32,677 nucleotides of DNA from an uncultured Acinetobacter sp. (GCF_943914805.1 NZ_CALUDM010000023.1:1-32677); one strand, 5' to 3'; numbered from the stretch's first letter, positions 17,269 to 24,879 are shown. Translations and numbers: made by a program. The notes: generated by a model from the letters alone, not told the origin.

Positions 17269-17312
17269 GCACGATATTTTGAATTTTTTTGAAACTAATT
17301 AGGTGAGACATC

Positions 17313-17627
17313 ATGTCAACTTCAGATGCTCAGCACACTGCAGAGTTAAATGCACAAACAGTATCGCAGATCGCCAATCTTGCTCGATTGTCGTTGAATG
17401 ATACGCAATCTGCTGAATATGCTCAAAGTTTAAATAAAATCTTGGGGATGATGGAAACATTAAAAGGTATTGATACCGAAGGTGTTGAGCCACTTAAAAG
17501 CCCATTTGATCATCCGCAGCCACTTCGCCCTGATGTTGTGACAGAAACTAATCATCGCGAACAATATCAAGCTATAGCCCCTGCTACACAAGACGGCTTA
17601 TACCTTGTACCTCGTGTGATTGAATAA
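17313..17627 (+). CDS. gatC: Asp-tRNA(Asn)/Glu-tRNA(Gln) amidotransferase subunit C
   Basis: Small subunit that stabilises the GatA-GatB interface of the transamidosome. At 104 aa, it has the family pattern VSQIANLARLSLNDTQSAEYAQSLNKIL and the conserved VEPLKSPFDHPQPLRPDVV region that wraps around GatA. A good ribosome binding site (TAGGTGAG) precedes the ATG. First gene of gatCAB; 51 bp before gatA. Confidence 0.95.
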   Translation: MSTSDAQHTAELNAQTVSQIANLARLSLNDTQSAEYAQSLNKILGMMETLKGIDTEGVEPLKSPFDHPQPLRPDVVTETNHREQYQAIAPATQDGLYLVPRVIE

Positions 17628-17678
17628 TATTCAACCAAATAAACTTATTTATAAAATTAATCGTAAAGAATTGTACTC

Positions 17679-19157
17679 ATGACTGATTTACACCGTTTAT
17701 CGATTCGTGAAATGACTGAAGGGTTAAAAACTGCTCAGTTTTCATCTCGTGAATTGACTCAACACTATTTAGACCGTATTGCAAAAATCGATGACCGTGT
17801 TCAATCGTACATTACGGTGACGTCGGAACAAGCACTTGCGCAAGCAGATGCTGCGGATCATTTACTCAAATCTGGCACAGCAGGCATATTGACTGGTGTT
17901 CCAATTGCACATAAAGATATTTTCTGTACGCAAGGGATTCGCACTTCTGCGGGTTCAAAAATGCTGGATAATTTTATCTCGCCTTATGATGCGACTGTGG
18001 TTACCAAAACTAAAGAAGCTGGCCTAGTAACTTTAGGTAAAGTGAACATGGATGAATTCGCAATGGGTTCAACCTCTGAAAGTTCATTCTACGGTGCAAC
18101 GAAAAACCCATGGAACTTAGAACATGTTCCAGGTGGTTCATCAGGTGGTTCAGCGGCTGTAGTAGCTGCGGATTTAGCGCCGATCGCAACGGGTACAGAT
18201 ACGGGCGGTTCAATTCGCCAGCCTGCATCATTCTGTGGTTTAACAGGCTTAAAACCGACGTATGGTCGTGTATCACGTTTCGGTATGATCGCATTCGCAT
18301 CATCACTCGATCAAGCTGGTCCAATGGCGCGTTCTGCTGAAGATTGTGCATTCTTAATGAACACCATTGCTGGACACGACGCTAAAGATTCAACTTCTGT
18401 GAATAAAGAAGTCGATGATTATGTTGCTAACTTAAATGCAACAGCAGTCAAAGGTTTACGTATTGGTATTCCTAAACAATATTTTAATGTTCAAGGTTTA
18501 GATGCTGACGTTAAAGCACGTGTTGAAGAATCATTGAAAAAATTGGAAGAGATGGGTGCAACATTGGTTGAGATTGATCTCACCATGAGTGAAGCTTATG
18601 TGCCAACGTATTATTTGATTGCACCTGCTGAAGCTTCATCGAACCTGTCACGTTATGACGGCGTGCGTTATGGCTACCGTTGTGAAAACCCAACCGATAT
18701 TTTAGATCTCTATAAACGCTCTCGTTCAGAAGGTTTTGGTGCAGAAGTTCAACGTCGTATCTTGATCGGTACTTATGCGCTTTCTGCTGGTTATTACGAT
18801 GCTTATTATGTTAAAGCACAAAAAGTTCGTCGTTTAATCCAACAAGATTTCTTAAAAGCATTTGAAAATGTTGATGTTATCGCTGCACCATCTGCACCGA
18901 CCACAGCTTACAAAATCGGTGCAAATCTCAGCCCAACTGAAATGTATTTAGGCGATATTTATACCCTTGCGGTGAACTTGGCAGGTCTGCCAGCGATCAA
19001 TGCACCTGTTGGTTTTGATGTAAATCAGCTTCCTGTAGGTTTACAGTTGATTGGTAATTATTGGTCAGAATCTCAATTGTTATCTATTGTTCATCAATAT
19101 CAACAAAATACGGATTGGCATACTAAACGTGCGGCAATTGCTGAGGAGAACACCTAA
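17679..19157 (+). CDS. gatA: Asp-tRNA(Asn)/Glu-tRNA(Gln) amidotransferase subunit A
   Basis: Amidase-signature subunit that frees ammonia from glutamine for conversion of mischarged Glu-tRNA(Gln) or Asp-tRNA(Asn). The catalytic Ser-cis-Ser-Lys triad is visible: Lys79 (PIAHKDIF), Ser154 (PGGSSGGS) and Ser178 (TGGSIRQPA), at the usual GatA numbering. The length of 492 aa is typical. Its stop overlaps the gatB start (TAATG), so the two are translationally coupled. Some organisms use this complex for only one of the two tRNAs; the window does not show which. Confidence 0.97.
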   Translation: MTDLHRLSIREMTEGLKTAQFSSRELTQHYLDRIAKIDDRVQSYITVTSEQALAQADAADHLLKSGTAGILTGVPIAHKDIFCTQGIRTSAGSKMLDNFISPYDATVVTKTKEAGLVTLGKVNMDEFAMGSTSESSFYGATKNPWNLEHVPGGSSGGSAAVVAADLAPIATGTDTGGSIRQPASFCGLTGLKPTYGRVSRFGMIAFASSLDQAGPMARSAEDCAFLMNTIAGHDAKDSTSVNKEVDDYVANLNATAVKGLRIGIPKQYFNVQGLDADVKARVEESLKKLEEMGATLVEIDLTMSEAYVPTYYLIAPAEASSNLSRYDGVRYGYRCENPTDILDLYKRSRSEGFGAEVQRRILIGTYALSAGYYDAYYVKAQKVRRLIQQDFLKAFENVDVIAAPSAPTTAYKIGANLSPTEMYLGDIYTLAVNLAGLPAINAPVGFDVNQLPVGLQLIGNYWSESQLLSIVHQYQQNTDWHTKRAAIAEENT

Positions 19158-20635
19158 TGGCTCAAGCTCAAAAAGCACCGAAATCAAACTTGATTGATGG
19201 ATGGGAAGTCGTTATCGGGATTGAGATCCACACGCAATTGATGACCAATTCTAAAATTTTCTCAGGTTCTTCAACCACTTTTGGTCAAGACCCCAATACG
19301 CAAGCTAGCCTTGTTGATTTGGCAATGCCGGGCGTACTTCCAGTATTGAACCAAGAAGTCGTTGATCTTGCGATTCGTTTTGGCTTGGGTATCGATGCGT
19401 ATATCGATCAGGCTTCTGTGTTTGCTCGTAAGAACTATTTCTATCCTGATTCGCCTAAAGGCTATCAGATCAGCCAGATGGACAATCCAATTGTTGGCTT
19501 GGGTCATATCGACATTCAACTTGAAGATGGCACAGTGAAGCGTATAGGCGTAACACGTGCGCATTTAGAGGAAGATGCAGGTAAATCGATCCATGATCAA
19601 TTCGAAGGGATGTCTGGTATCGATTTAAACCGTGCAGGTACGCCGTTACTCGAAATCGTCTCTGAGCCTGATATGCGTTCTGTAGAAGAAGCTTTGGCTT
19701 ATATCAAAGCGATTCACACTTTGGTGCGTTGGTTGGGAATTTCTGACGGTAACATGGCGGAAGGTTCTTTCCGTTGTGACTGTAACGTGTCTTTACGTCG
19801 TCCGGGCAATGCGTTCGGTACACGTTGTGAATTGAAAAACATCAACTCTTTCCGTTTCATTGAACAAGCGATCAATGTTGAAATTGAACGTCAAATGGAC
19901 ATTTTGGAAGATGGTGGCAAGATCGACCAAGAAACTCGTTTGTTCGATACAGTGAAGATGGAAACGCGTTCGATGCGTTCGAAAGAAGAAGCGAACGACT
20001 ACCGTTACTTCCCTGATCCTGACTTGCTTCCTGTTATCATTTCAAATGAACAAGTGGAAGCGGCTCGAGCTGCGCTTCCTGAGTTACCTAAAACACGCCG
20101 TGCTCGTTTTATCGCTGATTTTGCAGTGACTGAGTATGATGCGCATGTATTGACACTTTCTCGTGAAATGGCTGACTTCTATGAAGCTGTGGTGGTTGCT
20201 GCGGGTGGTGCTGCTCAAGGTAAAGTTGCTGCAAACTGGGTGATGGGTGAATTCTCTGGTGCTTTAAATAAAGCCAGCTTAGAACTTCAAGATTCCCCTG
20301 TTTCTGCTGAGCAATTGGGTGGCATGATCGCACGTATTGTTGATAACACCATTAACGGCAAAATTGCCAAGCAAGTGTTTGGCTTTATGTGGGAAGCAGA
20401 AGGAAAATCTGCGGACGACATTATTGCTGAGAAAGGCTTAAAGCAAGAAACCGATACAGGTGCGATTGAAGCGATTATCAAAGACGTACTTGCAGCCAAT
20501 GAAAAAATGGTCGAAGAGTACAAGTCTGGTAAAGAAAAGGCCTTTAATGGTCTCGTTGGTCAAGTCATGAAAGCTGCAAAAGGGAAAGCCAACCCTGCAC
20601 AAGTGAATGAATTGATGAAAAAATTGATTGGTTGA
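19157..20635 (+). CDS. gatB: Asp-tRNA(Asn)/Glu-tRNA(Gln) amidotransferase subunit B
   Basis: Subunit that binds the mischarged tRNA, activates its carboxylate with ATP and amidates it with ammonia channelled from GatA. It has the N-terminal WEVVIGIEIHTQL, the cradle-domain motifs RKNYFYPDSPKGYQISQ, LEEDAGKS and GTRCELKNINSF, and DYRYFPDPDLLP. A helical YqeY-like C-terminal domain (from about 340) contacts the tRNA. 492 aa is typical. Last gene of gatCAB, followed at once by a strong terminator. Confidence 0.97.
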   Translation: MAQAQKAPKSNLIDGWEVVIGIEIHTQLMTNSKIFSGSSTTFGQDPNTQASLVDLAMPGVLPVLNQEVVDLAIRFGLGIDAYIDQASVFARKNYFYPDSPKGYQISQMDNPIVGLGHIDIQLEDGTVKRIGVTRAHLEEDAGKSIHDQFEGMSGIDLNRAGTPLLEIVSEPDMRSVEEALAYIKAIHTLVRWLGISDGNMAEGSFRCDCNVSLRRPGNAFGTRCELKNINSFRFIEQAINVEIERQMDILEDGGKIDQETRLFDTVKMETRSMRSKEEANDYRYFPDPDLLPVIISNEQVEAARAALPELPKTRRARFIADFAVTEYDAHVLTLSREMADFYEAVVVAAGGAAQGKVAANWVMGEFSGALNKASLELQDSPVSAEQLGGMIARIVDNTINGKIAKQVFGFMWEAEGKSADDIIAEKGLKQETDTGAIEAIIKDVLAANEKMVEEYKSGKEKAFNGLVGQVMKAAKGKANPAQVNELMKKLIG

Positions 20636-20654
20636 GCTAATCTAATTTTAAAAG

Positions 20655-20681
20655 AAAACCCGCCTTAGAGCGGGTTTTTTT
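20655..20681 (+). terminator. Rho-independent terminator after gatB
   Basis: AAAACCCGC (20655-20663), loop CTTAGA, GCGGGTTTT (20670-20678), then more T. It ends gatCAB. The stop codon of the convergent SIR2 gene (20680-20682) lies at the end of the T-run, so the two units abut with no spare sequence. Confidence 0.87.
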
Positions 20682-21516
20682 AAGAAGATATTTGAAGAAG
20701 AACTTCTGTATTTTGTTTATTTCTATCCTCTTCAATGATTCCTAACTCAGCTGCAGTAATCGGCATTACATTCCATGATCTAAATACGGTATCTAAAATC
20801 TCATTATGCTCTTTAACAAGGATATAGCACGGTGGCTTATTCATTCTATTTTTTTCATTCCACATTTGATTCAAAATATAAAGAATATTTCTAATATTAT
20901 TATCACTTAGGGAATACCCCATAAACAAAACTGTATTGCTTAAAATATCACTTCTAAACTTTATATCTAATGGGTCTTGAAATGTCATTCTTCTAAAATA
21001 GCTAGACTCATTAAGAATAATACTGTCATCATCTGAAAAATCGCCATGAAATTTTACAATTTGGCTATTTCCAATTTCATGTGAACTAATGTCAACAATA
21101 TTAGTAATTTTTGAATATGGCTTCTCATATAGTTCAAATGCCTTTTCAATCCATTCATCATAATTTGTTGTGTAAATCAATGGAAATTCTTTTGTCGCCA
21201 ATACTCTGTGAAAATCCGAATCTCTTAACTTTTCTTTTATTTCATTTGAATGCCATTCTTGATCCAATTTAGTTCTTAAACGACCAAAATGAGAGTTTCT
21301 TTTAAGGTAATAATATTCAGCTAAAATATATGAGTTATTATCTGCGTAAGATTTAAAAACATCAGGATCGTATCCTAAATCTTCCGCCATTATTCCAATT
21401 AATCGACTCCAATTAGGTAACCCTAATGTTCCTGAAATCCCTGCTCCAAGGAACAGAATTAATTTTCGATTTTTATAGGCGCTTTTTAATGCTATTAATT
21501 CTTTAAAATTAGACAT
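20680..21516 (-). CDS. komC: SIR2-like NADase effector, KomC-like (Kongming)
   Basis: A 278-aa protein of the SIR2 fold, of the kind found in anti-phage systems, where it cleaves NAD+. Visible: the NAD-binding motif FLGAGIS (22-28), IYTTNYDEWIE (114-124), KFHGD with candidate catalytic His157, and VLFMGYSLSDNNIRNIL. The four-cysteine zinc site of protein-deacetylase sirtuins is absent. It is the last gene of a three-gene operon, overlapping the HAM1-like gene by 8 bp, so the two proteins are probably made together as a complex. In the published Kongming system the SIR2 and HAM1 subunits form the NAD-depleting unit. The naming rests on gene content and order plus motifs. The gene is clearly AT-rich relative to gatB. 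Confidence 0.85.
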   Translation of the reverse strand: MSNFKELIALKSAYKNRKLILFLGAGISGTLGLPNWSRLIGIMAEDLGYDPDVFKSYADNNSYILAEYYYLKRNSHFGRLRTKLDQEWHSNEIKEKLRDSDFHRVLATKEFPLIYTTNYDEWIEKAFELYEKPYSKITNIVDISSHEIGNSQIVKFHGDFSDDDSIILNESSYFRRMTFQDPLDIKFRSDILSNTVLFMGYSLSDNNIRNILYILNQMWNEKNRMNKPPCYILVKEHNEILDTVFRSWNVMPITAAELGIIEEDRNKQNTEVLLQISS

Positions 21517-22057
21517 ACTTACTTCTTAAATCTTCCTTAAATTTATCAAATGCTATTTTTCGCATTGAGATTTCTAACTTTATCTCACCTAGTTCAGCAA
21601 AGGTTTTATCATAGCCTTCTGGAACAAAAACACAGTCCCATTGGAAACTATCATCTCCTCTTGGCTCATCAGAAACCTTTCCTTTTACTTCACCTTCAAA
21701 AAAATGATTACGTTTACCATCACAAAAGCCTATTATAGTTTTAGCTTTAAGTGAAGTTCCTTTAAAATAAGAGCAGAATTTATCTTTCTTTAACTTATCC
21801 CAAAATGGTTGAGTTAATCCTCCAGGAAAACCATCTAGTTCATCTAAATACAATCCTGTATGTTCTACAATTACTGGAGACTTAACAAAATCAAATGCTT
21901 TTTTTAGCTTATCTTTTATTAAGATATCGACATCAACAGTCTGAATTTCATTAATTTCTTGAGCATACTCTTTGATACAAACATTATTGATAGTATTTAA
22001 ATATCTTCTTAACTCAGTTTGTTTATGCGGATTTTTTGAAACTATATAAATATCCAT
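21509..22057 (-). CDS. komB: HAM1/ITPase-like nucleotide sensor, KomB-like (Kongming)
   Basis: A 182-aa protein of the HAM1 (non-canonical purine NTP pyrophosphatase) fold, nearer to eukaryotic ITPA than to RdgB. It has the N-terminal SKNPHKQTELRR (7-18), the core VEHTGLYLDELDGFPGG (64-80), EPRGDDSFQWDCVF and KTFAELGEIKLEISMR. Two active-site positions are altered. The Asp of the (E/D)D(S/T)GL motif is His66, and the SHR motif reads SMR (164-166). This suggests it binds but does not efficiently hydrolyse its nucleotide. In Kongming, the HAM1-like KomB senses dITP and activates its SIR2 partner. It starts 1 nt after the komA stop and overlaps komC by 8 bp. Confidence 0.85.
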   Translation of the reverse strand: MDIYIVSKNPHKQTELRRYLNTINNVCIKEYAQEINEIQTVDVDILIKDKLKKAFDFVKSPVIVEHTGLYLDELDGFPGGLTQPFWDKLKKDKFCSYFKGTSLKAKTIIGFCDGKRNHFFEGEVKGKVSDEPRGDDSFQWDCVFVPEGYDKTFAELGEIKLEISMRKIAFDKFKEDLRSKYV

Positions 22058-22058
22058 A

Positions 22059-23024
22059 TTACCCTTGTCGTATAAAACTATATTTTTTTTGCATACTATA
22101 CATGTTAGATAAAATATCCGACCTACCAGTTTTTTCTAGAAAAAAATTATAGTCATCATCAATAGATCTTCTATGAATTGCTGGATTATCAGAACATAAA
22201 ACAAATGGAACATCATATTCAAGAAACTTCATAAAGGAATAATTTTCATTCCTCACAGCTCTAGTTAATTGATTGGAAACTGGACACACCTCTACAACAA
22301 TGTCTTTTTTGCTCAATATTTCCATTAATTTAACATCCTTAATTGAAGCATTTGCATGCCCAATTCTATCAGCACAAAAAATATCAATTGCTTGATAAAT
22401 ATTACTAACATTACCTGTTTCACCAGCATGTATAGTAATTCCTAAATTAGTTTCCCCTTTAATTTTTTGAAAAAACAGCCCCATATCATTACTTACAGGA
22501 ATTTCTTCATTTCCAGCCAAGTCTAATCCTATGATTTTAGAAGGATAATTTAAATTTTTAACAGCATTTAAAACGCGTAAACATTTATCAACCGATAAAT
22601 CTTTACAATTTAAAGTTATTATCAAACCTAATATAATTCCAGTTCTTTGCTCTGCAATAGAGATTGCCTCAAGTAACCATAATAAGGCCGTTTCCAAATC
22701 TAAATTGTTTAATTCAGCAATATAAAAAACCGTATTTCTAAGTTCTGCAAATTTTATATTATTATTTTTAAGCAACTCAACAGCTGATAAAATTTGGACA
22801 ATTAAACATTCTTTAGTCAAGGGAATTTTATTCAAGATCATCCAAGGTTTTAGATATTCACCAAGGCTTGCTCTAGGCTCAAGGACATTTAAATCCTTTT
22901 CTAAATCAAAATACTCTGGAATAGCGACACCACTATCTAAAATCATTTTCTTTAATAATTCTGTAGGGATAGCCCCATTTAGATGTAAATGTAACTCTCC
23001 TTTGGGTAGCTCTAAGGTTTTCAT
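22059..23024 (-). CDS. komA: Adenosine deaminase-like enzyme, KomA-like (Kongming)
   Basis: A 321-aa amidohydrolase of the adenosine/AMP deaminase family. Zinc and catalytic motifs are intact: HLHLNG (His12, His14), GLDLAGNE (166-173), HAGETG (His199, Glu202), RIGHA (His223) and LCSDNP (Asp279). Two residues differ from classical adenosine deaminase. Asn16 replaces the Asp that contacts the ribose 5'-OH, and Asn280 replaces the second Asp of the DD pair. The HLNG form is shared with deaminases acting on nucleoside monophosphates, which fits the reported KomA reaction, dAMP to dIMP. It leads the operon, with GAGAAG before the ATG and a candidate promoter at 23052-23078. Housekeeping adenosine deaminase is the alternative, made unlikely by the HAM1 and SIR2 partners. 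Confidence 0.87.
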   Translation of the reverse strand: MKTLELPKGELHLHLNGAIPTELLKKMILDSGVAIPEYFDLEKDLNVLEPRASLGEYLKPWMILNKIPLTKECLIVQILSAVELLKNNNIKFAELRNTVFYIAELNNLDLETALLWLLEAISIAEQRTGIILGLIITLNCKDLSVDKCLRVLNAVKNLNYPSKIIGLDLAGNEEIPVSNDMGLFFQKIKGETNLGITIHAGETGNVSNIYQAIDIFCADRIGHANASIKDVKLMEILSKKDIVVEVCPVSNQLTRAVRNENYSFMKFLEYDVPFVLCSDNPAIHRRSIDDDYNFFLEKTGRSDILSNMYSMQKKYSFIRQG

Positions 23025-23051
23025 TTCTTCTCATACTTATTTTTCACGCAA

Positions 23052-23078
23052 ATTATACTAACCACCCAAAAAAATCAA
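23052..23078 (-). promoter_or_regulatory. Candidate promoter of the komABC operon
   Basis: On the minus strand TTGATT (23078-23073) and a perfect TATAAT (23057-23052) lie 15 bp apart, placing transcription start near 23045 and leaving a leader of about 20 nt with the GAGAAG ribosome binding site. The spacer is short but the -10 is consensus. Confidence 0.5.
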
Positions 23079-23104
23079 ACTAAAATTTATTAATAACAGA
23101 TACT

Positions 23105-23143
23105 TAAGTTAAATTTTCAATTACATATTAAAAATTTAACTTA
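23105..23143. repeat. Perfect inverted repeat upstream of the komA promoter
   Basis: TAAGTTAAATTTT (23105-23117) and AAAATTTAACTTA (23131-23143) are perfect 13-bp arms around a 13-nt loop. It lies about 27 bp upstream of the candidate komA -35 element. It could be an operator, an AT-rich insulating terminator, or a mark of the island edge. Confidence 0.55.
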
Positions 23144-23184
23144 TCGATAATAAATTGTATCACCACATCAATCAGCTCACCAAA

Positions 23185-23248
23185 CCCAATTTATTAAAAA
23201 TGTCAGGAGTTTAGAAAATGGTAACCAATTTATTCAAATCTACCTAAC
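23185..23248 (-). pseudogene. Decayed 3' end copy of the 172-aa secreted-protein gene
   Basis: This 64-bp stretch aligns without gaps to 24190-24253, the end of the 172-aa gene, with 55 of 64 bases identical by my count. In the matching minus-strand frame it reads VDLNKLVTIF-stop-TPDIFNKLG, against VDLNKLVTTFLTPDIFNKLG in the intact gene. An in-frame stop also sits at the preceding position. The rest of the gene is missing. It is therefore a dead fragment of a second copy, lying next to the kom operon. Confidence 0.75.
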
Positions 23249-23354
23249 ACCTCATATCATTCAACTATACACATATAACTTTTAATAAATCCCATGCTCT
23301 ACAAACTCCACCAATATGTTATTTTTATACCATCAAAGTCAGCGTATTCTAAAA

Positions 23355-24107
23355 ATGAAAAAGCAAATATTCAGTCTTATTCTACCCTTAGCTGTATTCA
23401 CGCCAATTACGCATGCTCAAAACGTAGAAACCTTTAAGCCAACTTTTCCACAATTTTCAAATACACAAGCACAAAGAAACAAAGCCAATCAGCTCTATCC
23501 CATTGGACAAGCAACATTTTCCAACCAAGTCAAAATTCCTGCATACGGCGTAACGGTAGAAAATCCTGTCGAAGATGGCTTGCTTAAAAATACTGCCCCT
23601 TGTACCAAAAGCAATTGCACATTCAATTTTAAACTTGATCCCAAACAGGCTGAAAAACTTAAACTCGTTGCTGTTCCGAGTATTGGCTACATGCTTATTC
23701 CAAGACAGTGGACAAATATTTCAGCAGCAGCTGGAGCGAATGGCACTGGTTCAGTTTTGATGATGAGCCCAATTCAAAAAGAAGCAATTACAGCCTATGA
23801 CTCATCTTTCTGTGTGGGTTGTGGCTTACCAAATGCGACACTGTATTTTCCAGACTTATTAAAACAGAGCCTTGAAAATGAATATGGCGGTTATAAAGAT
23901 CCTAATAAAAAACTTAAACTGGTTTACCCATCTAAAACCACAGTATTTTTTAGTTATCAGATTCCAAACTTAAATAACAAAACGCATGGTATTGCTAAAT
24001 ATAGAGATGACGGCGATTTTAATTTTGTAGATATTCACATCACTTTAGACAAAACCAATCAAAACTTAGCAACACCAATTTTAAATTTTTATAATGCAAC
24101 TCATTGA
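23355..24107 (+). CDS. Secreted protein of unknown function (possible DUF4850)
   Basis: A 250-aa protein with a clear signal peptide (MKKQIFSLILPLAVFTPITHA, cleavage probably before Gln22), so it is exported. The mature part contains two cysteine pairs (PCTKSNC and CVGC) likely to form disulfides, and the conserved-looking centre SIGYMLIPRQWTNISAAAGANG. It resembles Acinetobacter proteins labelled DUF4850, which is a recollection and not a search result. I chose the ATG at 23355 because the signal peptide starts there; the frame opens at 23316. It is convergent with the next gene, sharing a terminator at 24126-24157. Confidence 0.72.
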   Translation: MKKQIFSLILPLAVFTPITHAQNVETFKPTFPQFSNTQAQRNKANQLYPIGQATFSNQVKIPAYGVTVENPVEDGLLKNTAPCTKSNCTFNFKLDPKQAEKLKLVAVPSIGYMLIPRQWTNISAAAGANGTGSVLMMSPIQKEAITAYDSSFCVGCGLPNATLYFPDLLKQSLENEYGGYKDPNKKLKLVYPSKTTVFFSYQIPNLNNKTHGIAKYRDDGDFNFVDIHITLDKTNQNLATPILNFYNATH

Positions 24108-24125
24108 TGAAACAAAAGACAAAAT

Positions 24126-24157
24126 AAAACCCTCAGCTAAATCAAGGAGAGGGTTTT
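24126..24157. terminator. Bidirectional terminator between convergent secreted-protein genes
   Basis: AAAACCCTC (24126-24134) and GAGGGTTTT (24149-24157) pair around a 14-nt loop, with A- and T-runs on the flanks suitable for both directions. Confidence 0.75.
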
Positions 24158-24176
24158 GTGTAAAGCAGTATAAAAA

Positions 24177-24695
24177 CTATCGAGTAATACCCAATTTATT
24201 AAAAATATCAGGTGTTAAAAAAGTCGTGACCAATTTATTCAAATCCACATAACGAATCACGCCCTGCAACTGCTTCTTCACTTCTGGATTTTGAATAATA
24301 TTTTCACCCGTGCTACGTCCTAGCTCCTGAAAACTATCACCGACCGCTTGTAAACCTTCAGCTTGAATCACCGCTTTGGTTTGAGTCGCACATTGCTCCA
24401 CAATCACACGTTGTAAAACCTGAGCAAACTTTTGATCTAACTGATCTCGTTGCTGATCTGTAATATTACTAAATGCTTTTAAATCAGGATGCGCTGATAA
24501 AGCAGAAAAAGTCCATTGCAACACCGTGGTTTTATCAGTTGCTGTCGTGGCCTTAACCAAGCAATCACTGAGCTGATCTACTGTTTGCCCTGCTGTCGCA
24601 AACTGCGTTGTTCCGAGCAAAGCCGTAGCAATACAGACAGACTGTACACTACGAGAAAATCGCTGACCAATAGGCGAAAAAGCTGAGCGTGTCAT
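24177..24695 (-). CDS. Secreted protein of unknown function (172 aa)
   Basis: A 172-aa protein with a basic, then hydrophobic N-terminus (residues 1-36) ending in FATAG, a likely signal peptide. The mature part is mostly helical and polar, with two cysteines (SDCLVK and EQCATQ) that could pair. I do not recognise a family. The C-terminus YVDLNKLVTTFLTPDIFNKLG is the part repeated in decayed form at 23185-23248, showing that a second copy once existed. It is convergent with the gene at 23355 and followed upstream by a 180-bp gap in which I see nothing. Confidence 0.75.
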   Translation of the reverse strand: MTRSAFSPIGQRFSRSVQSVCIATALLGTTQFATAGQTVDQLSDCLVKATTATDKTTVLQWTFSALSAHPDLKAFSNITDQQRDQLDQKFAQVLQRVIVEQCATQTKAVIQAEGLQAVGDSFQELGRSTGENIIQNPEVKKQLQGVIRYVDLNKLVTTFLTPDIFNKLGITR

Positions 24696-24879
24696 AGGCG
24701 AACTTCTAATTCAAAAATTAATTTCTTTGTATCATGAAACCCAATGATTCACCTGTTATGACTCTGTAAACGAATCTCCATGATTCCAATACGAAAAGAA
24801 ACTTAATGAATTCTAAGCAGTCGAATTAACGGGTGACTGGCCACTGAAAATTCATTTTTAAATACAATAATATAAATTA

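Larger units (their letters stand above)
23025..23354. other. Junction region between the kom operon and the secreted-protein genes
   Basis: A 330-bp AT-rich stretch without an intact gene. From left to right it holds the komA leader and promoter (to 23078), a 13-bp-arm inverted repeat (23105-23143), a decayed copy of the end of a nearby gene (23185-23248), and about 100 bp with nothing recognisable before the secreted-protein gene at 23355. Confidence 0.65.

Noticed and set aside
18010..18351. 113-aa minus-strand frame and 76-aa plus-strand frame inside gatA
   Set aside because: Both are shadows of gatA with low-complexity, non-protein-like composition.
20680..21516. Thoeris or DSR-type SIR2 defence
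   Set aside because: No TIR-domain gene is present for Thoeris, and the protein is far shorter than the large DSR SIR2 proteins. Its overlap with the HAM1-like gene points to a KomBC pair.
21509..22057. Housekeeping RdgB/XTP pyrophosphatase
   Set aside because: The catalytic Asp and SHR motifs are altered, the sequence is nearer to ITPA, and it is embedded in an AT-rich defence-like operon.
22059..23024. RADAR defence system (which also uses an adenosine deaminase)
   Set aside because: There is no RdrA-type ATPase gene, the deaminase is a compact 321 aa, and its partners are HAM1 and SIR2 proteins.
20640..23354. Prophage or transposon carrying the kom operon
   Set aside because: No integrase, transposase, terminal repeats, target duplication or phage structural genes could be found around it.
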